NCBI GenBank assembly: GCA_022729235.1
Contig: JALDAJ010000001.1
Location: 62,001-126,000 of the forward strand
Length of the DNA: 64,000 bases
Direction of reading: 5' to 3'
DNA from: Candidatus Nanohalarchaeota archaeon
GTDB lineage: Archaea > Nanohalarchaeota > Nanosalinia > Nanosalinales > Nanosalinaceae
Shown: positions 31,401 to 40,645 of the stretch, one piece after another
Layout of the letters: every line of letters starts with the position of its first letter
Numbering within the stretch: position 1 is the first letter of the stretch
The notes under the pieces: generated by a model
Told to the model about the DNA's origin: nothing
Databases searched by the model: none
What the model saw: only the letters and a program-made list of their open reading frames with translations
Program-made: the position numbers and the translations under genes

Positions 31401-33074
31401 TCAAGAATGAGTGTAGTAGAACCTGTTCTCGTCCTCATACCTGACAAATCCGAAGCGTTCGAACTGTACAACCTCGTCTTCCTCTATATTGTTCGGTTCA
31501 ATCACACCCTCTACTTCCGAGGCATCAGGCATTACTACAGTTGCTTCCTCTGAACTTGTAGGCGTCCAGTGGATGATAGGCGCGTCTTCCTCGACCGCAA
31601 CAGTGTGGTCTCCCTCTACGTACTCCGCTGATTCTCCTTCAAGCTCGATATTGCATAACCCCTTGAGCCTCATGAGTCCATCCTGCAGGTCTTCCCTGTT
31701 GATAAGAACTTTGACCTTGCCGTCTTCACGGGCGAGTCCAGGAGTTCTCTCTCCTCTTTCAGGATAGTCAGGATGTAAAGGGATTTCAGGCTCCAGACTC
31801 TCCGGAACACCGCTTATCTCTATCTCTACAGGGTCGGCGACGAAGAAGTATCTATTGGACTTTTCTTCGACTATGTCACGGTTGTGGGCTTCTAGGGTAT
31901 CAACAGATGCCTCGATATCTTTCTCGTTGACACCCATCTCTATGAAGAACTCCTGTATTGCTTCAGGTCTAAACCCTCTTTTCCTTAACCCTGCGATTGT
32001 GGGTGCGCGGGGATCGTCCCATCTCTCTAGCTCTCCGTCGTCTATCATCTCTTTCAGCGTTGAACCGCTTACTGGTGCGTTGAAACCAGATATCTTGACG
32101 TTGCCCCAGTACCTTACCTCTGGATACTCCCATCCAAGATAGTCGTAGATATATTTCTGTCTCTTAGTTGATGCCCGCAAATCCTTACCGCGGACGATGT
32201 GAGTGGTCTCGGTGTAGTGATCCTCTATCGCCCCAGCGAAATCTAGCAGAGGCCAGACTCTGTAATCGTTTCCTGTCACCGGGTGGTCCGCGTCTTCGAT
32301 TATCCTGAATGCGACGAAGTCTCTTACCGCCGGGTTCTTATGGTCCAGATCAGTCTTGATTTTGAGAGTTGCACCACCCTCTGCAATATCTCCGTTCCTC
32401 ATCTCTTTCCAGTCTTCCATGTTTTCCTCCACGCTCTGACGGCGGTGGGGGCATGCTTCCCCCCTGGAACGGTATTCCTGACCTTCCTCAGGCTCACATT
32501 TACAGACATACGCCTTTTCCATCTTGATAAGCTCCTCTGCATGCTCGATGTACTTGTCGAACTGTTTCGAGCTGTAAACTATCTCATCCGGCTCGTATCC
32601 TAGCCACTCGTAGTCTTTCGGGTACATCTCATATGCATCAGCTTCTTCGGTCTTAAGCGGTCGCTTATTCCTTGGATCAGTATCGTCAAAACGTAGAACC
32701 AGCCTTCCGTCATACTTATCCCTTAGCTCGCCGTTGATCACCATTCCCCTGGCATGTCCGATGTGCGGAGGTCCGTTAGGGTTAGGCGCGAAACGTACTA
32801 CGACCTCGTCTTCTTCCGCTCCCGGCAGGTCAGGTATCGGGTCGTGCTCGTGTTCTTCTTCCTCGAACTCGTACTCTTCCAGCGCCTCTTCCTGTTCTCC
32901 GGGTGAAAGCTGGTTGACCTCAGAACATACTCTACCCGCGACTTCCTGGACTTCTTCCGGTTCGGCATCTTCCTCACTCATAATCTTTCCGATAACCGCT
33001 CCAGGGTTGCATTCTCCGCCGTACTCTACCGCGTTCTTCAGCGCGTACTTCCGGGCGAGTTCTTCAAGTTCCAT
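31401..33074 (-). CDS. gltX: glutamyl-tRNA synthetase (archaeal type)
   Basis: 557 residues from ATG 33074 (MELEELARKYALKNAVEYGG, the usual archaeal start); an upstream ATG at 33119 is possible. The N-terminal helical domain precedes RFAPNPNGPPHIGHARGM with the HIGH signature, a zinc-binding-like CKCEPEEGQEYRSRGEACPH insert, and VSGSTLKEMIDDGELERWDD in the KMSKS position. The C-terminal beta-barrel anticodon domain is of the archaeal/GlnRS type. It charges tRNA-Glu and probably tRNA-Gln. Confidence 0.96.
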   Translation of the reverse strand: MELEELARKYALKNAVEYGGECNPGAVIGKIMSEEDAEPEEVQEVAGRVCSEVNQLSPGEQEEALEEYEFEEEEHEHDPIPDLPGAEEDEVVVRFAPNPNGPPHIGHARGMVINGELRDKYDGRLVLRFDDTDPRNKRPLKTEEADAYEMYPKDYEWLGYEPDEIVYSSKQFDKYIEHAEELIKMEKAYVCKCEPEEGQEYRSRGEACPHRRQSVEENMEDWKEMRNGDIAEGGATLKIKTDLDHKNPAVRDFVAFRIIEDADHPVTGNDYRVWPLLDFAGAIEDHYTETTHIVRGKDLRASTKRQKYIYDYLGWEYPEVRYWGNVKISGFNAPVSGSTLKEMIDDGELERWDDPRAPTIAGLRKRGFRPEAIQEFFIEMGVNEKDIEASVDTLEAHNRDIVEEKSNRYFFVADPVEIEISGVPESLEPEIPLHPDYPERGERTPGLAREDGKVKVLINREDLQDGLMRLKGLCNIELEGESAEYVEGDHTVAVEEDAPIIHWTPTSSEEATVVMPDASEVEGVIEPNNIEEDEVVQFERFGFVRYEDENRFYYTHS

Positions 33075-33159
33075 GTTCAAGAAGTCGTGCAGAAATTCTT
33101 TATAACGAACGGATTCCAAGAACCAGTCTTCATAACAGCAGCTATCTACTAGCTCCCAG

Positions 33160-33198
33160 ATAACTTGCCGAGAACAAGCTCGAAAGCAGGCAAGTTAT
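33160..33198. repeat. intergenic stem-loop with 10-bp arms
   Basis: ATAACTTGCC at 33160-33169 is the exact reverse complement of GGCAAGTTAT at 33189-33198, and the loop has a smaller GAG/CTC pairing. It lies between gltX and the vapB promoter. It could be a regulator-binding site or an RNA hairpin in the gltX leader. Confidence 0.6.
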
Positions 33199-33226
33199 GG
33201 CGAAGTATATCAAATACTCATAATCG

Positions 33227-33248
33227 ATATAAGTATTGGTACATGTAC
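33227..33248 (+). promoter_or_regulatory. TATA box and palindrome of vapBC
   Basis: ATATAAG at 33227-33233 is about 25 nt before the ATG at 33256 (leaderless). A perfect palindrome GTACATGTAC at 33239-33248 falls between TATA and start, where a VapBC complex would repress. Confidence 0.55.
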
Positions 33249-33255
33249 ACAGATT

Positions 33256-33483
33256 ATGGCTTCGAAAACAATATCTCTCAAAGAAGAAGCATATGAAAGG
33301 CTCAAAGCCCTGAAAACCAGCGATAAGAGCTTTTCCGACGTGGTGCTGGAGCTGACAGAGGACAAGAAAAAAGGCCTGGAAAAGCTCAGAGATGTCAAAA
33401 CAGACTACACTGTAGAAGAACTTATCGAAGACCGTGAAGAGGAGGAGTTCTCAGATGAAAGAAGAGAAGATTTACTTCGCTGA
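33256..33483 (+). CDS. vapB: VapB-type antitoxin
   Basis: 75 residues starting MASKTISLKEEAYERLKALK, the pattern of archaeal VapB/RelB-like (UPF0330) antitoxins: an N-terminal strand, then helices and a charged tail (DFSDVV-like helix then EEL to EEEF). It overlaps the vapC start by 29 bp, so the two are coupled. Confidence 0.82.
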   Translation: MASKTISLKEEAYERLKALKTSDKSFSDVVLELTEDKKKGLEKLRDVKTDYTVEELIEDREEEEFSDERREDLLR

Positions 33484-33826
33484 CACCAGTTTCCTTATAG
33501 ATATGATCCATGAAAGAGAAGAAACCATAGAATTGATTGAGACTGCTGAAAAAGTAATCACAAGCGCTCTATGCGCCTACGAACTTAACAAAAAGATAAG
33601 ATTTGACTTCAGCTCGATAGATGAGGCATTCATCAGACCCTTCAGAGTTGAAGATGCAGAGGAAGCCTCCAGACTTTCCAGGAAAATGGAAAGAAAAGGA
33701 GAGAAGATAAACGAGATAGACTACCTGATAGCAGCACAGGCACGAAACACAGGCATACCTGTACTAACCGCTGACCAGGACTTCAAAAAGATAGATGGTC
33801 TGGAAACCATCTTCTACAGGGACTAG
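33455..33826 (+). CDS. vapC: VapC PIN-domain toxin
   Basis: 123 residues from ATG 33455 (MKEEKIYFADTSFLIDMI). The PIN acidic residues are visible: FADTSFLID, CAYELNKK, NEIDYLIAAQA and LTADQDFKKI. It is an Mg-dependent ribonuclease usually cutting tRNA or rRNA. It ends convergently, overlapping the RNase J stop by 4 bp. Confidence 0.88.
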   Translation: MKEEKIYFADTSFLIDMIHEREETIELIETAEKVITSALCAYELNKKIRFDFSSIDEAFIRPFRVEDAEEASRLSRKMERKGEKINEIDYLIAAQARNTGIPVLTADQDFKKIDGLETIFYRD

Positions 33827-35133
33827 CCTATCTCAATGGTGCGCCCGTTCTCGCCTATGAAGACGTTCTCTTCTAGGCTGTATCCTTCCTCTCTCGCGAG
33901 CTCAACGTAGTCGCCGAGCTTCTGGATGGTTCCGTGTGAAGGTACGATATTCTCCGGGTCAAGGTACCGGATGAAGTCTCGGTGATCCTCCTTGTGGGCG
34001 TGACCTGTCGTGTGGACATCCATGTAGAGCCGGACACCTTTCTCCTTCAGCTTCTTCTCAAGGCTGTACCGGTTCGCCTCAGTGAGAGGTGTCGGGATAG
34101 TCCTTGATGAGAAGATGACATGGTCATCCTTTGAAAGCTCGAACGGGTAAGTTCCAGATGCTAACTTGTCGAGCTGTGCGCCCGGTTCTCCCTGGTTACC
34201 TGTGGCAACGACAAGCCATTCCTCTTTCTCGTTGTCAACACGGTTCATCAGCTGTTCGACCTCATCGAAGTATGAGACAACTTCAACATCTGAGAGGTCG
34301 ATGAGCCCTAAATCTGCAGCGGCTTCAGTGTACTCCTTCAGCGAGCGACCGACGAACGCGACCTTCCTGCGACCATCGTTTGCCCTGAGCAGGGAATTAA
34401 GCCTTGATATCTGGGATGAGAACGTGGTCACGATGACCGCGCCTCCCGCCTCGTAGCACGAGTTCAGGACTCCACGGAGTTCGACTTCCACTGATTCCTC
34501 TGAACGTGCTCTACCCGGCGAACTTACCCTAGTAGTTCCCGGAATCATCAGTTTGACATTGTTGCTTCCTGCCTCTTTCAGCCGTTCTATATCGGTCGTC
34601 TCCTCGATAACCGGTGAGAAATCGATTTTCATGTCGTTCCCGTAAACCACTTTTCCTTCAGGCGTGTCGAGAAGAGACAGTGTCGCCTGCGGAATCGAGT
34701 GGTTAACGTGCATGAATTCGAGAGTGAGGTCGTCGTTAATCGCGTACTCATCTCCTTTCTCGACCGCGATAACGTCATTCTTGATGTTCTTCCGGTCGTC
34801 CTCCAGGATACCCTGGATAACTCTCTTTGTGTACGGTGTACACAGAATCGGTGCATCGTACGCGCCCGCGAGTTTTGGAATCGCTCCGACGTGGTCAAGG
34901 TGTCCGTGTCCTATGACGATCGCTTTGACATCTTTGTCCATTATCTGCTCGTCGAGAGGGATAGCCCCAGTCTCTAATGCATCATTGGTGGTCATCTCGT
35001 TGACTTCGCCATCAGCGTTGATGACCTCCTCCATTTCGAAACCCATGTCAAAAATAACTGTCTGATTTTGAACTTCAACTGCTGTCATGTTGCGGCCTAC
35101 TTCCTCGTAGCCGCCTAACGTATGTACTTTCAT
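33823..35133 (-). CDS. rnj: archaeal RNase J (metallo-beta-lactamase/beta-CASP)
   Basis: 436 residues. Motifs: VIFDMGF, HGHLDHVGAIPKL (the HxHxDH zinc site), HSIPQATL and YGNDMKI in the lactamase part; TTFSSQISR and VVATGNQGEPG in beta-CASP; then SSRTIP, TGHAHKEDHRDF and VPSHGT as the C-terminal histidine loops. It is a 5'-3' exonuclease that matures or degrades RNA. Length and order fit euryarchaeal RNase J. Confidence 0.94.
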   Translation of the reverse strand: MKVHTLGGYEEVGRNMTAVEVQNQTVIFDMGFEMEEVINADGEVNEMTTNDALETGAIPLDEQIMDKDVKAIVIGHGHLDHVGAIPKLAGAYDAPILCTPYTKRVIQGILEDDRKNIKNDVIAVEKGDEYAINDDLTLEFMHVNHSIPQATLSLLDTPEGKVVYGNDMKIDFSPVIEETTDIERLKEAGSNNVKLMIPGTTRVSSPGRARSEESVEVELRGVLNSCYEAGGAVIVTTFSSQISRLNSLLRANDGRRKVAFVGRSLKEYTEAAADLGLIDLSDVEVVSYFDEVEQLMNRVDNEKEEWLVVATGNQGEPGAQLDKLASGTYPFELSKDDHVIFSSRTIPTPLTEANRYSLEKKLKEKGVRLYMDVHTTGHAHKEDHRDFIRYLDPENIVPSHGTIQKLGDYVELAREEGYSLEENVFIGENGRTIEIG

Positions 35134-35197
35134 CTATTTTATCACGTTTCATACTTCTAGTTCAAAACAGGAACTCTTTTAAATAGAGAAGTCCGAT

Positions 35198-36118
35198 TTA
35201 GTAGACTTCCTGTATAAAGTTGTTAAACCGGTCGTAAGAGCCCGAACCCATAAATTCCCGGTATTCTCCGGTCTCCGTGTTGTAAATCAGGAATCCAGGA
35301 GTTCCTCTAACAAAGTCAGGGTTTCCTGGGTAATCAAAGGATTCCGCCTCCGCCTGGTCCTCTTCTACACTGTCAATGGTCTCCTGGTTGTCTATACAGC
35401 TCATAAGTTCCTCTGTATCCAGACCTGTTTGATCCGAGTACTGCTCTATCTCTGAACGGATAACTGCCGAGTTAAGCTCTCCCTGGTTCTGGTATATCCA
35501 GTTCTTCATATCCCAGAAAGCATCAGTGTCCTGTCTTAGAGCACACTGAACAGCTATATCCCCAGTGTCGCTGAGGGTGTGCATGGTGTTGAAGTGCTTG
35601 TAGAAGTACTGTACATCTCCTTCAGCCGCATACTCCTCGACTATCTTGTAGAAGTTCCCTGTGTTGTGTTCACCACAGAACCCGCAGTCAAAGTCTTCGT
35701 AAGTTACGATAACTATATCTGCTTCCTCGGAACCTATGTAAGGTTTACCCTGTAAACTCACGTCTCCGCCCGGCCATTCAAAGCTTCCTTCTCCCAGACC
35801 GGTGTTAAATTCTGATGCGTCGAACTCGTATTCTTCAGCAGGGGCGCCGTCAATCATCAGTTCATCGTCTTCTGTACCTGCGGTCGGTCGGTCCTGAGTT
35901 TGTTCTTCCTGCTGAGGCTGTTGTTCGGAATCTCCGGTTGGCGCAGCGTCACCTCCATCTTCTAGAGGGTTTTCTCCGAACTGGACGTATGTAGGCGGTT
36001 CATCATCTACAAAAACCGAGATAGCTACAGCACCTGCCAAGAAACCTGCCGCAAAAACCAGTACAAGCGCATTCCTGACAGTTAAAGTGATACTGACTGC
36101 ATTACCCTCTGTATCCAT
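35198..36118 (-). CDS. membrane-anchored DsbA-like thiol-disulfide oxidoreductase
   Basis: 306 residues. One transmembrane anchor at about 17-36, an acidic Gln/Pro/Asp-rich linker (about 45-100), and a thioredoxin-fold domain with CGFC at 145-148, a helical insertion, and the cis-proline loop GTPGFLIYN near residue 275. It should introduce or shuffle disulfides outside the cell. It is the last gene of a minus-strand set of cysteine-rich exported proteins, its likely substrates. Confidence 0.88.
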   Translation of the reverse strand: MDTEGNAVSITLTVRNALVLVFAAGFLAGAVAISVFVDDEPPTYVQFGENPLEDGGDAAPTGDSEQQPQQEEQTQDRPTAGTEDDELMIDGAPAEEYEFDASEFNTGLGEGSFEWPGGDVSLQGKPYIGSEEADIVIVTYEDFDCGFCGEHNTGNFYKIVEEYAAEGDVQYFYKHFNTMHTLSDTGDIAVQCALRQDTDAFWDMKNWIYQNQGELNSAVIRSEIEQYSDQTGLDTEELMSCIDNQETIDSVEEDQAEAESFDYPGNPDFVRGTPGFLIYNTETGEYREFMGSGSYDRFNNFIQEVY

Positions 36119-36187
36119 ACCCGCAACTTGGAATCATACGCTTTTGTATCCTTCGAACTCGCCACAGAAAGACCTCTCAAGCATCTT

Positions 36188-37798
36188 TTACTGGAGCACT
36201 CTTTCATCCCCGAACTCGTCTACATAGTGAACATTTCCGTCGATCCAGGCTGTCCCGGTATTCGCCGATGGACTGCTTCCAGTGGCTGCTCCATGATATC
36301 TTCTCTTATCTCCGTTCTGGTCTATCCAGTAGAAGTATTCTCCATCTATCCATGCGTGACCCTTACTACCGGTGTGACCTGAAGACTCCACATTGTTCTC
36401 GTTTATTATCCAGTACTCGGTGCTTCCATCCGTCCAGTGGAACGCATCTCCTTCAATCCATGCCATCCCCGGATCAGCCTCGCTGTTGGATTTAGTATCA
36501 CGCTGCATGCATGGACAGTCGTTCGTTTCACATGGTTCAGACTCAGTATCTGTGTACGTGTCAGAGTCACAGCTACCGCCGCTGCAACCCTTATAATCAG
36601 TACACTCCCCGTCCCTAGACATGGAGCCGTCATCATCACAGTACCAGTCACCCCAGTCATCACACTCCTCATCGGTACGGCAGGTCTCTACTGTATAAGT
36701 GTTCGTTCCTGTACAGCTTGTCGAAGTACAATCACCACCGTCACACCCTGTGTAATCAGTGCCTGTGTTCTCCTCATCCTGGACAACATCATCACCATCA
36801 CAGTAAGGATCACCAGTATCCTCCCAACTACACGTATCACCAGTAGAACACGAAGAACCATCATCAACCCAACGAGTCTCAGTAGAAGTATCTTCCTGGC
36901 ATGACCCGCCGCTACAACCCTCATAATCAGTACAACTACGCTCCTGCTCCTTTATCGGCTGATCACCGTCACAACTTGTCGCACCCGTATCACTCCAGGA
37001 ACCACAGTCCTCACCTGTAGGACACGACTCTACAGTGATCGTCCTACTACCACTGCAGCTTGTCCAAGTACAACTACCGCCGCTGCAGCCCGTGTAATCA
37101 GTGCCTGACTCCTCTTGATCCTGGACAACATCATTACCATCACAGTACTCGCTACCATCATCCTCCCAACTACACGTATCACCAGTAGAACACGAAGAAC
37201 CATCATCAACCCAACGAGTCCCGCTGCAGCTTGTTGAAGTACAGCTACCGCTACTACAACCAGTGTAATCAGTACCTTCATACGACTGCTCCTTCTGAGG
37301 CTGATCACCGTCACACCTCGTCGCACCTGTATCCTCCCAACTACAAGTATCACCAGTAGGACATGACTCGCTGCTGTAATCGCAGTAGCCGCCGCTCGAA
37401 GAACAGCTCCAGTCCCCGTTATACAGCCGTGTATCTCCATCACACGTGTCATCACAGCTCTGATAGTCATCCGAACTACCCCATTCACAGGTCCAGCCGC
37501 TCGAGGTACAGTCAGCCGAGCCATCATAATAACAGGTACCCATACCATCCATCTGATAGTCGCAGTCAGGATAATCACTGTCCTGACCGCTGTAATCACA
37601 TTGCTCTTCCATCTGATTACAGACACCGTCGTAGTAACAGGTCATCGAACCATCGACGTAAGTATCACAATCATAATCTGAACCACAAGTATTACCCCAG
37701 CCTGCAGAAACACCGGAAACCAGAGATAGTACCAATAGAGACAGAAGTATTGCAGATATAAGTAGTCCGCCAGGCAACCTGGTTTTCACGGCTGCCAA
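36188..37798 (-). CDS. secreted Cys-rich repeat protein
   Basis: 536 residues. A signal peptide (about 1-32) leads to a small Cys-rich region (about 38-140), then five tandem repeats of about 56 residues (about 145-425) with a TGDTCSWEDTG, CDGDD, GTDYTGC and GSCTSTSC pattern in two alternating subtypes, and a C-terminal part with three beta-hairpin units such as AWIDGEYFYWID. Very rich in Cys, Asp, Ser and Gly, and almost free of Lys. Likely a disulfide-locked surface stalk or adhesin. Overlaps the upstream gene by 13 bp. Confidence 0.85.
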   Translation of the reverse strand: MAAVKTRLPGGLLISAILLSLLVLSLVSGVSAGWGNTCGSDYDCDTYVDGSMTCYYDGVCNQMEEQCDYSGQDSDYPDCDYQMDGMGTCYYDGSADCTSSGWTCEWGSSDDYQSCDDTCDGDTRLYNGDWSCSSSGGYCDYSSESCPTGDTCSWEDTGATRCDGDQPQKEQSYEGTDYTGCSSGSCTSTSCSGTRWVDDGSSCSTGDTCSWEDDGSEYCDGNDVVQDQEESGTDYTGCSGGSCTWTSCSGSRTITVESCPTGEDCGSWSDTGATSCDGDQPIKEQERSCTDYEGCSGGSCQEDTSTETRWVDDGSSCSTGDTCSWEDTGDPYCDGDDVVQDEENTGTDYTGCDGGDCTSTSCTGTNTYTVETCRTDEECDDWGDWYCDDDGSMSRDGECTDYKGCSGGSCDSDTYTDTESEPCETNDCPCMQRDTKSNSEADPGMAWIEGDAFHWTDGSTEYWIINENNVESSGHTGSKGHAWIDGEYFYWIDQNGDKRRYHGAATGSSPSANTGTAWIDGNVHYVDEFGDERVLQ

Positions 37799-38448
37799 CC
37801 ACCTCCTTCAAAGGAAGCTACGCTCTCCTGCCCTGATGGGAACTCAAGCACCATGTGTTTATCCATGTTTTTACAGTCGTAACGAACATAGAACTCTCTC
37901 TCAGTCTTATTACATTCTTCCCCTAAATAAGAACTCACCAAATCAACTGCCTCGTTCCGGGACATATTATCAGGCAAAGCCAAGTGTACAAACCTATCGT
38001 TATATACTCCAATTTCAATTCCTTCCTCACAGTCACAGGAACTACCACCGCACTCACAGTCTAAAGCTTTTGAAACTCCTCTAGTGTAGTATGCGAACTT
38101 GGTGTTGTTAGAATACTCGCCCTCAAGAAACTTCGATCCAGAAGGATTGAACTTTGTTCCCGCCGTCCTGTTAACCTCAGCGTATCCGAAACACGCTGTC
38201 TGCTCACCGCATGGGAAACACGCGGTGTCAGTTCCGTTCATCTCGTCGAAGTAGAACTCTTCGCCTTCACAGCCGATAGCTGTCAGGCTCGAGTTGACTC
38301 TTTCATCCATGTACTCCGTTGAATTAGCATAGAACTCACTGCTATCCATCAAATCATCCTGTTCAGAGAGTAAAAGGTAAGAAGAGACGGCAGTTACCGA
38401 AATAATCACTACTAACAGGACTGCCAGCAAACCTTTTCTAGTTATCAT
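37786..38448 (-). CDS. membrane-anchored extracellular Cys-rich protein
   Basis: 220 residues from ATG 38448 (MITRKGLLAVLLVVIISVTA). One N-terminal hydrophobic segment is followed by an extracytoplasmic region with paired cysteines (CFPCGEQTAC, CECGGSSCDCEE) and several N-x-S/T sequons (for example NSS, NRT, NKT), so it may be N-glycosylated. The C-terminus is acidic with a final FEGGGWQP. Part of the exported-protein operon; no family recognised. Confidence 0.7.
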   Translation of the reverse strand: MITRKGLLAVLLVVIISVTAVSSYLLLSEQDDLMDSSEFYANSTEYMDERVNSSLTAIGCEGEEFYFDEMNGTDTACFPCGEQTACFGYAEVNRTAGTKFNPSGSKFLEGEYSNNTKFAYYTRGVSKALDCECGGSSCDCEEGIEIGVYNDRFVHLALPDNMSRNEAVDLVSSYLGEECNKTEREFYVRYDCKNMDKHMVLEFPSGQESVASFEGGGWQP

Positions 38449-38475
38449 ATTATCGAGCCTCAATCCAGCACCACG

Positions 38476-39582
38476 TCAGTACATGTTCGCTCCTACAGGG
38501 AATCGGAAGGTTTGTGAAGCCGATATGTCGTCCGCATTCACCTGTTCAGCGTTGTCTATGCTGTTACCGTTCATATCCACATCGCTGGCAGGGTCAAGGT
38601 TACCACTGCCGTCTAAATCATTCGCTCCGCTCCAGTCGTCGATATTCCCGCTAGAGTCAAAGTCATTTGCGGAACCAAGAACAGAGCCCTCATCAACGTT
38701 CAAAGTCGTGGACTCACCGAGAGAAACAGAGCCGCCACCAGTTAAATGGCTGCCAGAACTAACTGTGATGTCATCGTTAACTAGTTCGCTACTTCCTATA
38801 CTATTGGAAGCGACCGCAACATTATCACTGCTAATCGTTAAGGCATTACCTGTATTCACATCCAGCTCCTCGTTGGTTCCATCCCAGGAGAGACCTGAAC
38901 CACCCATCGATGACTGCGCGATATTCTCAACACTACCCAAACCAACATCTGAGGCAGAAACATCCGACTCATCAATATCAAGATTACCCCAGCTCAAATC
39001 ATACGTATCCGTCTCATCCAACTCAGAAGAAGAAACCGCGTTAGAAGCAATATTACCTGTGTTAACTATACCATCACCTCCAAGATTCCCAATATTAATG
39101 ATATCGTTTTCATGCATGTTGATGTCAGCATCCTCAGTGATATGCAAGGTACCAGTCATCGAATCACCATCAATGCTAACGTAGTCACCGGAAACCTCTC
39201 CTGATACATCCCTGCAGTTGTACGTACCGTCATCATCTACACCCGCAACCACCTCTCCCGGATCACAGTCAGCAGCAAAAAAGTTCTCAATACTCTGACC
39301 ACTCATATCCAGGTCCGAAAACATCCTTAACTCGAAAACATCCGGGTCATACATCATAATCTCCTGACCTGTCGCATCCCGTAGAGTTATGCTGCCCGGG
39401 TCCGGTCGGGCGGTGATGTTAGTCAGCTCCGCGTCTGACAGGTCCTGGATGCTATAACCTTCAAAGTTCAGGTCTTCATCAGCAGGTCCTATCTCGGAGA
39501 ACGGGTGGTGCTGCATCTGTGCAGCTGCTACCCCTATCAGCGCTATCACTGTAAGTATCAAGAATACCTTTCTGGTTTTCAC
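38476..39582 (-). CDS. secreted fibre-like repetitive protein
   Basis: 368 residues with a signal peptide (about 1-21). The body has repeated Asn/Asp/Gly/Ser units such as MHENDIINIGNLGGDGIVN and FDSSGNIDDWSGANDLDGSG, spaced about 20-25, typical of beta-helical fibre proteins such as phage tail fibres. One short Cys pair lies in the middle (about 105-118). The final FRFPVGANMY may be a folding or anchoring cap. First gene of the minus-strand exported block. Function inferred as surface or attachment fibre. Confidence 0.65.
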   Translation of the reverse strand: MKTRKVFLILTVIALIGVAAAQMQHHPFSEIGPADEDLNFEGYSIQDLSDAELTNITARPDPGSITLRDATGQEIMMYDPDVFELRMFSDLDMSGQSIENFFAADCDPGEVVAGVDDDGTYNCRDVSGEVSGDYVSIDGDSMTGTLHITEDADINMHENDIINIGNLGGDGIVNTGNIASNAVSSSELDETDTYDLSWGNLDIDESDVSASDVGLGSVENIAQSSMGGSGLSWDGTNEELDVNTGNALTISSDNVAVASNSIGSSELVNDDITVSSGSHLTGGGSVSLGESTTLNVDEGSVLGSANDFDSSGNIDDWSGANDLDGSGNLDPASDVDMNGNSIDNAEQVNADDISASQTFRFPVGANMY

Positions 39583-39667
39583 GGCTTAAGCCCCTGACTT
39601 AATCCATAAGTTGTAGAGCTGGAATATAAAACCAGGTTTTTATTCTAGCGTCCGCAAATTCTGGGCA

Positions 39668-40606
39668 ATGAAGCGAGGAGTAGCTGCCATACTGTTTATC
39701 CTTGTGATGGCGTATTCCGCTCAGGCGATATCCGCTGATATCAAGGATGTAGGAGAAAGCTGCGACCCAGAGCAGGAGGCGTCACTAGTGTCGATAAACG
39801 ATACTGATGGCGGACACGTTGCAGAGCCCGGGTATTACGGACACGAGGTCTGTGTAGAAGGCGAGATAGAATACAACGTAAGGGAGAGCTGTACGGGCGG
39901 AGAGACACACGTTTTCTCTCTATTTGACAGGACTAACTCCCACCTGAGCATGTATTCAACATACAATTACGATGTGTGTTCACGGCAGACACGGGCATGG
40001 GTTGACAGCACTTGTAGCGAAAACGGTACAGCTGTCCTGTCAGTCGAATCGGATAACAATACTCACGTGGCAGAACCAAACCATGAAGATTTCTCCCAGC
40101 AGATTTGCATGTCATTTATAGAACCGGAAAACGTCACCGTGGAGCTTTCAGGTCTTTCCGGCGACGATTTCTACGTTGACGATCACGAGGAGACTGTCGA
40201 GCCGAGAGAGGAGTCCTGGAGACTTCTCGAGTACCCATACGTCGTTGCTGAAGAGAACAACCACGTCACAGGTCTTGTAAGCCAGGGTGACTTTGTCAAG
40301 CTATCCCATCCCGACGAGACCGTGATGTCCATGACTGTAAGCGAAGGAAGTATACTGGTACCTCACACAGAAGGCGGTGTAGAGAACATTGAGAGAAGGC
40401 AGGATATGGTGCTGGACAACGTGTTCCTGCGGCAGTTGAGCCCGAGCTTCGCATTCTTCATACCAGACCAGCCAACAGTGAGAGTGGTACTCCAGCCCGA
40501 TCAGGAAGTTGAGGGCTTCTCCAGCGTCCTCCGGCGCGATATCACGATCGGGGTAAGTAACGAGGGACTGCGAGACGGAGAGCTTGTGATAAATATAGAA
40601 GGTTGA
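39668..40606 (+). CDS. secreted protein with three Cys repeats
   Basis: 312 residues with a signal peptide (about 1-20). Residues about 30-150 contain three diverged repeats of a strand-rich unit, each with two cysteines and an N/H-rich core such as DTDGGHVAEPGYYGHEVC. The C-terminal half (about 160-312) is strand-rich without cysteines. Divergent from the fibre-like gene with an 85-bp gap, so they may share regulation. No family recognised. Confidence 0.65.
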   Translation: MKRGVAAILFILVMAYSAQAISADIKDVGESCDPEQEASLVSINDTDGGHVAEPGYYGHEVCVEGEIEYNVRESCTGGETHVFSLFDRTNSHLSMYSTYNYDVCSRQTRAWVDSTCSENGTAVLSVESDNNTHVAEPNHEDFSQQICMSFIEPENVTVELSGLSGDDFYVDDHEETVEPREESWRLLEYPYVVAEENNHVTGLVSQGDFVKLSHPDETVMSMTVSEGSILVPHTEGGVENIERRQDMVLDNVFLRQLSPSFAFFIPDQPTVRVVLQPDQEVEGFSSVLRRDITIGVSNEGLRDGELVINIEG

Positions 40607-40645
40607 AAGAAAAGCTGTTATTATTTTAGATAAGAACGCAGTACT

